From Cyclina sinensis (lineage: Eukaryota > Mollusca > Bivalvia > Venerida > Veneridae): a stretch of 64,000 nt of DNA. Location of the stretch: assembly GCA_012932295.1 (NCBI GenBank), contig JAAONU010000008.1:37128949-37192948 (forward strand), read 5' to 3'. Of this stretch, positions 1 to 11,200 are shown piece after piece; position 1 is the first letter of the stretch; every line of letters starts with the position of its first letter. The position numbers and the translations under genes were made by a program. The notes below the pieces were generated by a model that was not told the origin of the DNA, did no database searches, and saw only the letters and a list, made by a program, of their open reading frames with translations.

Positions 1-95
1 CTTCTTGACCAATATTTGAATTTTATGTTCAAAAATTTAAATTCTTCCTTCAATAGCTTTAATTTCGCTTCTGCTTCTTCGTCTTTTTCACCATC
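1..95 (-). CDS. Coiled-coil exon copy, cut by the window edge
   Basis: TTTTTCAG then GATGGTGAAAAAG opens phase 0 and reads DGEKDEEAEAKLKLLKEEFK, running off the left edge. It has the same GAT-start acceptor context as the other copies but a more acidic coil. Confidence 0.5.
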
Positions 96-639
96 CTGAA
101 AAATGTAAACTTTTTCTTCAAGTTCTATATCCATATTGAAATGGCAAAACAATCATTTGACCTATCACGTTTATGTTTTTCCCTTTTTTTTCTTTATTAC
201 AACATCTGTTTTAAGAAATCTAACTTTCCCAAATATCTATTCCAAGAGGTTTCGGATCTATGCATTTAGAAGTTACAACTTTACATATTTATTGCAATGA
301 ATGATGTAACAGTGTACCTTTCAAAAGAAATAAAATGCATCATTGATATTCATAACACTCAGTCAGCTGCATATCTCAAAGTCTTTGGAATAGGTATTCA
401 AAGAAATTTTAACTCAAATACATTGCTGTTTGTAAAAGAAAAAACAAAAAATCTACATAAATATTAAGATTATACTTAATACACATGTTGGCTATACATG
501 CATCTATAAGTGGAAGATACTTTTTAATAACCAATACTAACCCAAAGGGTGATGGGCTCTTTGCTGTATGAATATGTAGGGCATCAGAATGGTAGTTTAA
601 GTAATTCCTGGTTTGAAATACGTCTAAAGATTTTGTTCT

Positions 640-1440
640 ATTGTACTTTTGTTTTATTCACCCGTCAAAGACGGGCCGTATAATGGGAAACCTCGTGGCT
701 CGCGGGCTGGCGAACAGGCGGACAGTGTCCAGATTATGTCCGAACTTAAAACTGTGAAGTGAATAAATGCGAATTTTAACATATCGATAGCTGGTGACAA
801 GGAGAAGTTCAGTGCCCACGAAACACCAACTTTTTTCTTATCTCGTTGTTGTGTAATCTCCGCTTCTTTACTTTCAATAATGAATTGATGTCCAGAGCAT
901 AACTTGAACACTATGCAATGGATTGTCTTGAAACTAAAGATAAAGATTGATGGTAAGAAGTAAAAGTGCAGCGCAAAGAAACTTTACTCTTTCAGGTTCT
1001 ATTTCTTAATTATCTCTCCTCTTAAAAGTTTTTGAATGGGGCATATCTTTAAACTATGAAAAGAGTTAAAATGCACATAGATACCGAGCGACAATTAGAA
1101 GTGCAGTGCCCCTGGGTGCAGTGCCCAAGAGAGCATAACTCTACGTTATCCCTTTTTTGAGTAAACTTCCATTCTTCAATTTATATAAAAAAAATTGTCC
1201 GGAGCATAACTTGAGCATTATGACAGCGATTTTTTAAACTTATGATAAAGAAAGACAGTAAGATGTAAAATTGCACTGCACAAGAACCTTCCTAATTACA
1301 GTTAACAGTTATCTCCTTTCTTGTTTTTGTTATAGCATAATTTCATATATGTTATGAATTGGTATGAAGATAAATTATAGGTAGCTGGCGACAAGAAGAA
1401 ATGCAGTGCCCATGAAGAATTAACTGAGTACTTTGTCAGT
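640..1440. repeat. Interspersed repeat family C, copy 1
   Basis: Several loose units contain 'TCCGGAGCATAACTTGA', 'GTGCAGTGCCC' and 'GACAAGGAGAA'. The same phrases recur at 24200-24700 and 25435-25640, so this is a dispersed family. It is non-coding. Confidence 0.6.
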
Positions 1441-1499
1441 GGGTTGAGCAAATATAAAAAGTAAAATAAATTTCAGAATTAAATGCCTAAGGATCTTAT

Positions 1500-2920
1500 A
1501 TTTTATACAAATAGGATCCTCCGGTGTGGACCAACTTTGACCCCCAGGGGCATAATTTGAAAAAAGCTTGTTACATGATCAATATAAAACGCTACACAAA
1601 AATGTCTAAGCATTTGATCTTACAATTTCAGACAAAAAATTCACAGTTATTCCTACACAACCCACTCTAAATACAGACCACTGAGCGAAGTCAGTTTTGA
1701 CCTTAAAATAATAATAAGAATAATCTTAAGTCAATTATACAATGCCATATATATAAAATATCTAAGGTCGGTCAAAAGTTAATAGTTTCTGACACGAACA
1801 TTTCGAAGATTAAAGATTTTAAACAAAAAAGACCGCCTGGGCGGGACAAATTTTAATATAAAAAATATAACTGAAAAAACTTGGTACATATTCACCAGAT
1901 AAGTCTACATACAAAACATTAAAACCCTATGGTATATGAATGGCAAGAAGATTATCAAAGTCATTGAAAGCTTTGTTCTGTAAAATATTAAACTACTGGT
2001 GATACAAATTTTGATCAAATTTGGTTCAAATATACATTACAATTATAACACTCCTTGGCCGGAGCCAATGTGAACCTAGGGTTATAATTTGAACAAACTA
2101 GGTAGAAGTTCACTAGACAATGCTACACATTACATTTGAAAGCTCTAGGTCTAATGGTTTCAGAGAAGAAGATTTTCGAATTCCAAAAAAAAAAAAAAAC
2201 TTTCAGTGTCCCCTGCCATCCAACCAATCGTCCGTTACCCGTACATATTCCGCATATCTTCATTATGTACCGTGGGACAATTGACTGCAGATTATACGTT
2301 TTCATGAAAATTAATTAGCAAAGGGAAGTAACTCTTCGTCCAATGAGATTCCGCATTATAAATAGATACGCTTCAATGTGGAGAGATGACATAACGAAAT
2401 GTTACTGAAAATAAACTTATTTCCCAGGATTTAAACATAGCTGCGAAAGGCAAATTGTAACGAGAAATTTCAATGCTGAGATTGCGCGATGGAAATCTTT
2501 CGGAAACCAATGATAGCAGGTAATGAATTATTCAGGGGTACGAAATTTTACCAACCAATTGTCCCACGGTCGATGAATAGAATGAAACGGAATGGATCGA
2601 ACGTGGGTTTCCGACGATGATCCAACCCGGCAGGTTAAAGTTTGACCCAAGGGAAGCGTATTTTACAAATCTTTTTAGAGGTCAACTATACAATGCTACA
2701 TATCAAATATCTAAAATCTAGGGCTAATGTTCCAAAGATATTATATATTTCACATAAATGAATCCCGGGGACAGGCCAGTTTCGATACCATGGACATTAA
2801 TTGAACGGAAGTCTCCTACACAAATTAAGCTACACATCAAGTATACTTAGTTAAGAGACCCGACGGACAGAAAGACAGACGGACCGACAACATGAAAATA
2901 ATATCCCTCTATTGGTCGTC
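1500..2920. repeat. Interspersed repeat, loose tandem units (family D)
   Basis: Repeated phrases such as 'TTGACCC..GGGG.ATAATTTGAA' and 'ACACATCAA.TATCTAA' end in a C/G/A-rich 'GACGGACAGAAAGACAGACG' stretch. That stretch is typical of the ends of several repeats in this window. Short open frames here are not genes. Confidence 0.5.
2269..2570. mobile_element. 302-bp element with 15-bp terminal inverted repeats
   Basis: ACCGTGGGACAATTG at 2269-2283 is repeated exactly in inverse at 2556-2570. The interior has no coding sequence. It sits inside a longer interspersed-repeat region. No clear target duplication is seen. A MITE is the likeliest reading. Confidence 0.5.
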
Positions 2921-3365
2921 CTCAAATCCTAATAGCATAGCGATGTTTAGGATATGATTTTAATCAGATTGATATAATCCTTAAGTGGGGAAAATTCGGT
3001 AATAAAACAGTGTCGGCTTTGTGATATTCGGATAAAACATACAGGTAGTTTATCCATAAAGAGGTATTATAAATCAAAACCAAACCATTACACAATCAAT
3101 TTCTTAACATAAAACAAAAAATAACAATTTATCAGTGCTTTTGTTCCATAGAAAAGATAGCAAATTATTACTTTACAAATGTAGGCTAAACTGTTTTACT
3201 ATTCCTCACTAAGTTTTCACCGCTACTAAGAGGGTTCAGTGCATTCATGCTGGACAGCTCACATGACCTTCTTAATGACAGAGGTCAAAATATCATTTTT
3301 GATATCGTCTATACTTTTATTCAATAGTAGGATACTACTTCATTTCACACTTGTGTTCTTTGTAC

Positions 3366-3507
3366 TTACGTAAAGGATTTTTACAAGGTAAAATTCTAGT
3401 TTAGCCCTGAAAACGGGTGAACGTTTTTTCAGCATGCATTCATAAAAAAACTTTCGCCCGTTTTCAGGCTTAAACTAGAATTTTACTTAAAAAAAATCTT
3501 TACGTAA
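3366..3507. repeat. Foldback: 53-54-bp imperfect inverted repeat
   Basis: The arms 3366-3419 and 3455-3507 are inverse copies with few mismatches; both contain AAAATTCTAGTTTA and CTGAAAACGGG. A short loop separates them. The right arm continues into a segment homologous to 10978-11172. Confidence 0.7.
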
Positions 3508-3672
3508 ATGCAAAGCACACCAGTCAGCCAGTCTTCGGTGCACAACATGATTTTTTCCAATTCAACAGATTTGTTATTGAAAAAGACCATTTTACCTTTC
3601 AAGCAACGTATTGTTGACAAAAAAGGCCCGCGAGAAAGCATAAAACAGGTGCGTGATGACGTAGTATCCTTC
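3458..3672. repeat. Duplicated segment with CRE-like motif, copy 1
   Basis: The segment matches 10978-11172: shared GCAAAGCACA, GGTGCACA.CATGAT, ATTGTTGACRAAAAA and GGTGCGYGATGACGTAG. On the minus strand both copies end in a splice-donor-like AAAG|GTAAAA or TTAAG|GTAATC. It could be a duplicated first exon with promoter or a dispersed repeat. Confidence 0.5.
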
Positions 3673-3726
3673 TACTGTATTATGTGAATAAGAAATGAGA
3701 ATCGTAGTAAAATACCAGTTTCTTAC

Positions 3727-3876
3727 CAAGTTTTCATTTCCTCTGGATATATCTTCTGAATATATTCCTGTCTGTGACAAATATCCAAATCTTCTTTTCT
3801 TCAGAAGCTTTACTTCCTTTTCCTTTAATTTGATTTTCTTTATTTTTTTCTGTATAAGTCTTTTGTATTTTTTAAC
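3727..3876 (-). CDS. Coiled-coil exon copy with intact splice sites
   Basis: The acceptor CTATTTCAG and the donor AACTTG|GTAAGA bracket 150 nt (50 codons, phase 0 to 0). The peptide begins VKKYKRLIQKKIKKIKLKEK, a very basic coil, then a 'GYLSQTGIYSEDISRG' tail. This is the best-preserved copy in the series and is likely used. Confidence 0.55.
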
Positions 3877-4269
3877 CTGAAATAGATTAAATGCAAATCT
3901 GAAGATTTTCTGATTTGTGTTTCTGTAAAGAATGACAAGAAGACATATCATTGAATCTCGTAAATATAAAATGTATCTAAACAATTGGTAGTTTGAGCAT
4001 TATATTATATTTAAAAAACATGCAATAATTTTTTCCTTTATAATATGAATTTTCAGCATTTTATATCATTCAAATTTTCTTTTTTGCATCTTGTGAGAAT
4101 TTGTTGTTAATTCTGAGCTGAAAACGAGCGCGACAGCTCTCCAGTTGTTTTACATTTTACAGGGCAAATTCAATTTGTCTTAAAAAAAATCTTGCTACTA
4201 CATTTTAATATTCAACATTAAATGAAAAGAATACAACTGTTCTGAATTGACTTACAAAATTTATGTATC

Positions 4270-4350
4270 AGACAAATCAAAAACCAAGGGCAAAACTCGA
4301 ACCCGCAACCTCCTCTCTGTTAGCAGGTCAGATGCTTTACCAACTGAGCT
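4270..4350 (-). other. tRNA-related sequence (SINE head or tRNA pseudogene)
   Basis: On the minus strand, GAGCTCAGTTGGTAAAGCAT resembles box A and GGGTTCGAGTTTTGCC resembles box B at tRNA spacing. The anticodon stem has a mismatch, U33 is not T, and the acceptor stem is imperfect, so it is not an intact tRNA gene. It lies in an intron-like stretch of the coil-exon series. Confidence 0.5.
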
Positions 4351-4745
4351 CCTCTGGCTGGTGACAGTACTCACGTAACCATTTCGCAGACATTGCTCAT
4401 GTGGCATATATATTTATATAGAATGAATGTTTTGTTAAAGTGTGGAAATATATTACCCAGTGTGTGCAGAGCTCCTAGACTAAACAAACTAGAATATCTG
4501 GGAGTATATGGGCTACATTTTTCGTTTGAACGTTATGAGTTCAGTGTTTAACATTGTTTAACACAGAATTATGACAACAGTCAGATTTTTGTTTTAAGGC
4601 TTTGCTTAACATAATGCACATGATGATAGTTCGGAGGTCATTATCTAGATTTTATCAAGAGATGAATATTAAATCTATATCTCACCGTTTTCATCTGTAC
4701 TGTACACAAACTACGTCTATTTGATGACCAACGTTCAGTTCTTCT

Positions 4746-4847
4746 TTAAAAGGTTTTATTGTCTTCCTTTAATAGTTCTTGTTCTTTTTCTTTAAATCGC
4801 ATTTCAGTTCTGCTTGCCTTTTCAAGCTTTTGACAGCTTTTCACATC
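4746..4847 (-). CDS. Coiled-coil exon copy, terminal
   Basis: ATTTAAACAATTTCAG precedes 33 codons, DVKSCQKLEKASRTEMRFKE and on to a TAA at 4746, without a donor. It is lysine/glutamate-rich with heptad-like spacing. The acceptor is intact. It could be a last exon in an alternative transcript or a truncated duplicate. Confidence 0.45.
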   Translation of the reverse strand, partial: DVKSCQKLEKASRTEMRFKEKEQELLKEDNKTF

Positions 4848-5421
4848 CTGAAATTGTTTAAATGTAGAATTGTACCAAGGTAGGAGGCGAATTATATCAG
4901 ATGGAAACGATATCACAACAATTCTGTACAGAACTCCATATTTAAACATTATCATGCGTGTAATATGCGTATCCTTCATCTCTAAGGCTTTTCATATAGA
5001 TATTGAATACTTTTATAAAAGTGCTGAGGAATGGTCAAAACAAGGAAGTGTTATAACAACATAAAGGCAAACAGGATGGCGGATGGACAAATAGGCGAAT
5101 ACATTTTTTCTTCCTTCAGGTAACACAGACAGATAGCACAAAAGAGGAAGTTGCCGCTTTCTTTTTCCATGATGTCAAAGAACTAATAAAAAAGATGGTT
5201 AAAATTCATGTTTTATTAATTTTCAATTAAACTAACGTTTAGCTTATAATTGTTTAATGTATAGCATGCACAACTGTACAGCTAAGACTACATCTTAGAT
5301 ATCTGAAAGTCACCAAACCATCTACTTTTATGTTTGATTTACTGTCTACAGCTGTTATGTTTAATAAAGATACATTTGTAAACTTGTGCATCTTGAGAAA
5401 ATGTATATATGTCTTGACAAG

Positions 5422-5616
5422 TTATATATTTTTCCTCTCCTGATACATTACAGTAAATTTATATCTCACAGTTTCTTTCCCTTGTGTTTTTAAATCGACC
5501 ATTTGCAAATTTGGATATCTGTCTTCTAAGACTTCATTGTCTTTCTCTAATAGTCCTCGACCTTTTGCTTTCAATTCCAGTCCAGTTCGTTTCAACTCTT
5601 TACATCTTTTAACATC
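5422..5616 (-). pseudogene. Coiled-coil exon copy with broken splice acceptor
   Basis: The frame DVKRCKELKRTGLELKAKGR continues as a charged helix. The three bases before it are CTG where the sister copies have CAG, so the normal acceptor is lost. No convincing donor is seen before the stop at 5422. It is best read as a disabled duplicate, though an alternative acceptor cannot be excluded. Confidence 0.5.
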
Positions 5617-6395
5617 CAGAAATGATTTCAATTTCAATGTAATTAAAAATTTTCCAAGTTTTTTATGAAAAAAACCTTAAATGATTCTGCGGCTAATTAC
5701 TTTGATTTTCTGCTATCATTTTCAATGGCACGTAAATTCGTTTCTTTATTCGGAACGGATACTGTGTGATGTTTAGATTTAGTGTAATAGTGTCCTAACT
5801 CAATCGAATTGTTTAATTTTAAAGAAAAATATTCTTCAATGATAATTCTTTTGATTCATGATTTTATGTTCAATTATTATATGGATTGTGATTGCCTACC
5901 ACTTATTTGTTGCATTTTATACAAATATAATTATCGAATGTCTTAAATGCTCGGATCGGATGCAGCTGTGTTAACATGATCAAGACTGTGTTTGGTAAAT
6001 TCCAACTGAAAATGCTCGAGGGCCGGTACGGAACCTAAAATACATGAATGAAACTTTTTTTTTCTGGATAACATAGTTCTTCCCAAATTATTTTCTTCAC
6101 ATGACACAATCACGTGACATGCCTAGTGGATGTGACCTCTGCGCAGGGTATAGCCACCGAGATGTTTATAAACGGAACGGCCAAAGTCGCAATTAATATC
6201 TTTTATATTTCAGTGTGATCGAATCCTCTGCTGCTGTGTGACCTTTATTTAATATCGTATATTTAGGAAGAAAATTGTATAACGCAAAAATACATCTTTT
6301 TTAGGTTAAATGTGTCCACATGTTCGCTAAAGATTATATCGTCAGACGGTGCTGTCCACAATTAATATCTCTTTTTCGTAGGGTTCCATATAGCA

Positions 6396-6469
6396 GAACC
6401 TTTTCTTCTAATAAAATGATTTAAGTTCTTCTTATTATACCATAAGAGTTGTTCGCATCTTTTAACATT
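6396..6469 (-). pseudogene. Degenerate copy of the coiled-coil exon
   Basis: After an acceptor-like TTTAAG, the bases read NVKRCEQLLWYNKKNLN and then lose the heptad pattern and reach a stop. The first eight codons and the intron sequence before them (ACATTTAAATAATTT) match the copies at 5616, 4847 and 3876. This looks like an old tandem duplicate that has decayed. Confidence 0.45.
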
Positions 6470-7448
6470 CTTAAATTATTTAAATGTCAGATCATAAAAG
6501 AACACGAGTTGTTTCTTTTTTGCAAAGGTAATTTTAAACGCATGCGTTTGTTGGAAATATATTGTAAAATATTTATAACTAAACCCATTTCTGTTTACTA
6601 AATTAAATTTTAAATACTTGCACCTTACTGTTCAAACAAAAGTGAATTAAAGTGCTTGATTATTATATTGTCTCCCCTGAAAGTGTTAGCCTATCAGGCT
6701 TATGATATACCGCTACTAATGTAATTTTATAAATAGTTAGATTTTTAAAACTGAACTTAAAAGTTAACGTTATATTAGTGGTCAAGGAAATGAAGATGGG
6801 TGCAAGTGAAGCAATTTGCTGACCACATTGTGATTGCTCATACATCATGTAAACTAAATGTAGCCAAGACGTCTTCAGTTCTGAGATGGACATAAATGAA
6901 AATATACCTCCCAGTTGCATTTTATAATTTTTGCATTAGAAGTGATTGTCAAATTAAGTGTATTTTTTTAAGACTTAATACGCTTAAACTCCAACTGCAA
7001 AAATATTTATGAATGAAAACTAAATAGATTTGTTCATTTCTAGCGCAAAAGTATCAAAATCTCCAACTACATGATAAAAATCATATCACAAATTCTCGTC
7101 GTCGAAATCGGTCTATTAAGAACATTCGTCTCTAGACCGAAATGCACCAAAATCTATCACACAGGAACAAAAATGTTTAGTAAATTTATGCCTCTTATAG
7201 AGTAATTATGATGATGATTTCATTTATATATTCATTTATAGACAAAATCGCAAAAAGTTATCACTGAACTTCACGTTATATGACTGCATAAAATCCTTTT
7301 AATTAAGTTTTGACATAAATATATAAAATAAATTAGTGTTGAATTTATCAAACTTAAACATAATGACCCTTTCGTGTTGAAAATATTTCAAAAGTCACAG
7401 ACTAGAATACACAGAAACATTAAGAAGTCAGATTATAAATGATTATAC

Positions 7449-7610
7449 CTTGCCTGAACTTTTATCGAAATCTGCCACTTGAAATTCTTCGTCGGATACC
7501 ATACTAGACTTTTTTCTATGACCGCGCCTTACTATACGACTGGCACACATGGGAGAAGTTGATTCAACATTAAACGGTTCATGCAGCCTCTGTCGAAAAC
7601 TTTTGTTTTC
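7449..7610 (-). CDS. Basic exon, phase 0 to 0 (extension of the HEPN gene or start of a neighbour)
   Basis: A strong pyrimidine tract plus AAG acceptor precedes ENKSFRQRLHEPF, and the donor GGCAAG|GTATAA follows SDEEFQVADFDKSSGK. It is 54 codons long, with a basic patch (RIVRRGHRKKSS) that could be a nuclear or RNA-binding motif. If no upstream exon joins, an ATG at about 7658 (MSYKACSN) in the same frame could start a separate gene. Its phase fits the coiled-coil exons to the left. Confidence 0.5.
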
Positions 7611-7723
7611 CTTAAAAAAAGAAACACTAAAAGCATTACTACAGGCTTTATATGACATAAACACGGGGTCACAGACGAAAGCTACTCTGTTGTCTATTAC
7701 ACGATATCATCTCAAGTACTTTT

Positions 7724-7729
7724 TTTATT
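7724..7729 (-). terminator. Possible polyadenylation signal
   Basis: AATAAA on the minus strand lies about 255 nt after the TAG of the tandem-HEPN gene. The spacing is ordinary for a 3' UTR, but the motif is common by chance in AT-rich DNA. Confidence 0.3.
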
Positions 7730-7982
7730 ACTTTCATCTAAATACGGCGCCTATCAAAAATATTAAAAAAAAAAATTACAGTAAAAACATCATAAAATGT
7801 GGGTGTAAGTAGTACTTCAAAACTCGGTATATGTTGTTTCCAATTTTATCTTTTGTGTCTGTCATATTTGTGTCGAATTTAGTTAAACTCTCTATGACGA
7901 AATGTCCCTTGTTACTGCCTCATGCATGTATCCTAGCGTCATAAAGACCATTGTACAGCCTACAAGACGAAGTAATTTTTTT

Positions 7983-8215
7983 CTATTTTAAACTGATTTT
8001 GTAGCATGCGTCGGTATCTCCACCAAGTAAACATATTTGTTTAATTTCGAGCACAGTAAATATGCTATCCTCTAGTACCTCTGAACATGACTGTAAAACA
8101 TCTGCTTCGTGTTTATTTGCTCCCTTGAACTGATATCTGGAGGAAGGGCTCTGCACCAATGTCAACGTATCGAAGCGTTTCAAAACGGGAGGTAATGAGC
8201 AGTCACTTGAAAGTG
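7983..8215 (-). CDS. Tandem-HEPN gene, last exon (stop at 7983-7985)
   Basis: The acceptor TTTGTATTTAG in phase 1 opens a frame of 77 codons ending TAG. The peptide starts SLSSDCSLPPVLKRF and contains 'HEADVLQSCSEVLEDSIF'. As a terminal exon it completes the 826-residue protein. A phase-0 donor inside it (TCAGAG|GTACTA after 8079) would instead join it to the phase-0 exon at 7610, so the end may be alternative. Confidence 0.5.
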
Positions 8216-11200
8216 CTAAATACAAAAAGCACATATATACAAGAGACATGTAAATGAATACCAATAAAAGTGTTATACATCATTTTGAGTGGTTAAAATT
8301 CGGTTGTCTTTTTTTCCAAACGGAAACCCCTATTTATCCTTGAAGAAGCAATTTTTTTAATTCTTGACAAATTAAGGCTATAGAAAATATATTAAAAATC
8401 AAATGACAGGTGTGATGTGAAGCATGCGAAACAGGGAAATTTTTTGTGAGTATGAACAGAAAATAAATTGCGTGTCCGCGTAAGTCACAAATCATTCATA
8501 AAATTTCATGTAATAGTTCTGTGACAACATGCAAGTGTGTGTCACATCTCCGTTTAGGTTTTTATTTTAACATTATAACGACATTTTCAACATTGAAAAA
8601 GATTATTTCAAGAGCAATTCTAACTTTACAGGTGGCAGAAATGTCCATCCTGCCCCTTCCCTCTAAATTCGAGCCTGCTTCAGGTTTAATTTTGCTAAAG
8701 GTACCTGTTAAAAGAGGGGTACTCGTATTCATCTTTATTTCCACAGTGCACTTCTCATTTAGTTCTTCTGAAATGGCATCCGCCATATCATTGCTAAGGT
8801 TCGATGTAGTCGGTGCTGATGCGTACTGCTTGAGAACCTCATTCAACGCGGAAGTAGTTCGACATGCAATACTAATAGGTATATATCCTTCTTCCTTTCG
8901 CTTCTTCTCGTCATCTGCAACAGACAGATTATGTAAACTGAAGAATTCTTTACCTGTAAAGCTATTGATTCAAATCTGTTTAAAATAGGAGACCTTATGA
9001 TAAAGGCATTTAGAAGTGACAACTTCACACCATATAGAACTAAGAGAGATTCATGTATGAATTCAAAGTGTTGAAATGTTTCGATATTGAAAGGTACAAA
9101 ATCTTTCAAGACAAATTCTTCAGACAAAATACATTTTTCAGCTTCTATAAACACAAATAATCAAAATTACCCGGCGGCATAAGTATGAATCATTAGATGT
9201 TAACAATCTAAATCAGTCATGAAGAGTACGTACCTAAAGTTTTGAGGACGAATTGTTTACTCTCATGTGTCAAGTAGACTGATACTTCAAACTTGGACTT
9301 AAGCTCTCTGTACAGGCTTTCCTGAAGACAACTTCGATCTCTATCAAATCGACTGTGTTCAAAGTAATCTAAAAGTCCAAGAAGCCCTTTGTACGATCTA
9401 CATTTGAAGAAAAGAACAATGCATCCTCTGTCACTTGACAGAAGGGTAGCTCCATCTATGTTACTGATATGGTTTAACATTTTGTCAACGACCACTTTGA
9501 GCTCATTAGAATCGTTAGAACCTGTCATTTGCTGAGCTCTCTTTATCAGTGTTTGGATAGTTGTTTCTGCTAGTTCTGTAACTTCACGCGACGACCCTTT
9601 TAGATGCAATTTGAGAACAACCACTGCAAAAGAACCAGTTTAGCTTCATTGAACGTGATTTTTTAAAGAGAAGTAAAAATAATGCCGTTAACAAACATAA
9701 ATGTTCATGGTTTTATGTCAGTATTGCCGAGACACCATTTTCAAAACTACAGATGTCGGTAACAATTGGGAGCAAAAGCTACAATATATGACAGAGGGTA
9801 GTTATTGACATTGAATGCTATGTATTATCTAAAATCGTGCAAGTTATGAGCAAAAAAAATGTTGGTTTTACACCTCAACATCAGATCAAATTTTCCTAAT
9901 TATCTTGAAAGGGGAAAAAGATACATGGAGTGGACAGCAATTCTTCGGTTCAAATCTTAAACTTGAACTTTGATGTTGACCTTTACTCTTAGGCGGTGCT
10001 TCTAAAATGTAGATTCTGTAAGTCGTTTCAATATAATTAACATTTGACAAACGTTTTATGAATATCCTTCAAGCGGTTTACGGGATAGCAAGCGGACAAA
10101 GCTCTGTTTATAGCATGTATTATAAAAATAAATTGCAAATTCAGCAACTTGAAATGTTAGTTTTGGTTCTGCATGTAACCTTGGTGAGTTAACGCCTGAC
10201 CAAACTTTCATAAATATCCTTCAGTGGGTTTAGGAGATATAGAACGAAAGGGAAATCTATAGCTCAAATCTTTGATACTGAATTGTGATCTTGACCATTA
10301 AGTGGTTGGCCTAAAATGTAGGATTCGCACATCGTCTCAATGAGACAAACAATTGAACTACGCGGTAAAAGAGATAAAGAGCGGTCATGAAATTGCTAAC
10401 GGACAAAGAGACGGACGAACAGACTGAAAGACGGACGTCCAGTTGAATAACTTCAGATGTAAAGCATTGATGAATTACTTAAGCACATCTCCAAGAAAAA
10501 TAAAAAATGTTTACTCAGCACAGTGAGCCGGAAACAAAGCGATGCATAATTATCTATTTTAAAGCTAAGTATATTTAAATTTTCTTGATTCTCCCATTCT
10601 CGTGTAAATGACTGAAATGATGACTAAATGATTGAAAACCAGGGATGAATGATTGATGTTTAGATAATTCACTGCTTTAGTTTGGCTTGTTTTTGCTTCG
10701 AATGCAGGTTTTCGCCTACCAGCGAATATGCTCTAACGCGGACTCAGTTTCAGAAATGCTCCCACACGGATTCAGAAATAAACATCTAGTTTTAGGCATT
10801 TAATTCACGAAAACCTGCATTCGAAACAAAAACAAGCCAAACTAAAGCAGTGAATTATCTCAACATCAATCTGTTTTGTTTTTGTTGTATGGACCATTGT
10901 TCAGAACGGAGTTTTTATTAAATTAAAGGTGTTTTTTACCGGAGTCCGCCAAGGAGCATCCAGAAGTAAAACTTCCAACTGTTTTCATGCCTAATCTCGA
11001 ACTTTAAACTATAAAAAAATTGAAGTATATACAAAGCACATAATCTTATCTTTGGTGCACATGATGTTTTGTAACTCTAGAGATTTCTTATAGAAAATGA
11101 TTACCTTAAATTTCAAGCGATGGATTGTTGACGAAAAACATAAAGCAGGTGCGCGATGACGTAGAATCTCACTATTGATATTAAACGGAAAAGTTTTTAG

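Noticed and set aside
654..911. 85-codon minus-strand open frame
   Set aside because: It lies on family C repeat and has no resemblance to a protein family.
4270..4350. Functional tRNA gene (minus strand)
   Set aside because: Box-A and box-B-like parts are present, but the anticodon and acceptor stems are mispaired and position 33 is not T. It is listed as tRNA-related only.
6663..6920. 85-codon minus-strand open frame
   Set aside because: No splice sites in register, no domain, and composition like intron sequence.
8521..8988. 155-codon plus-strand open frame
   Set aside because: Antisense shadow of exon 7 of the tandem-HEPN gene; the minus strand has splice sites and matching phase.
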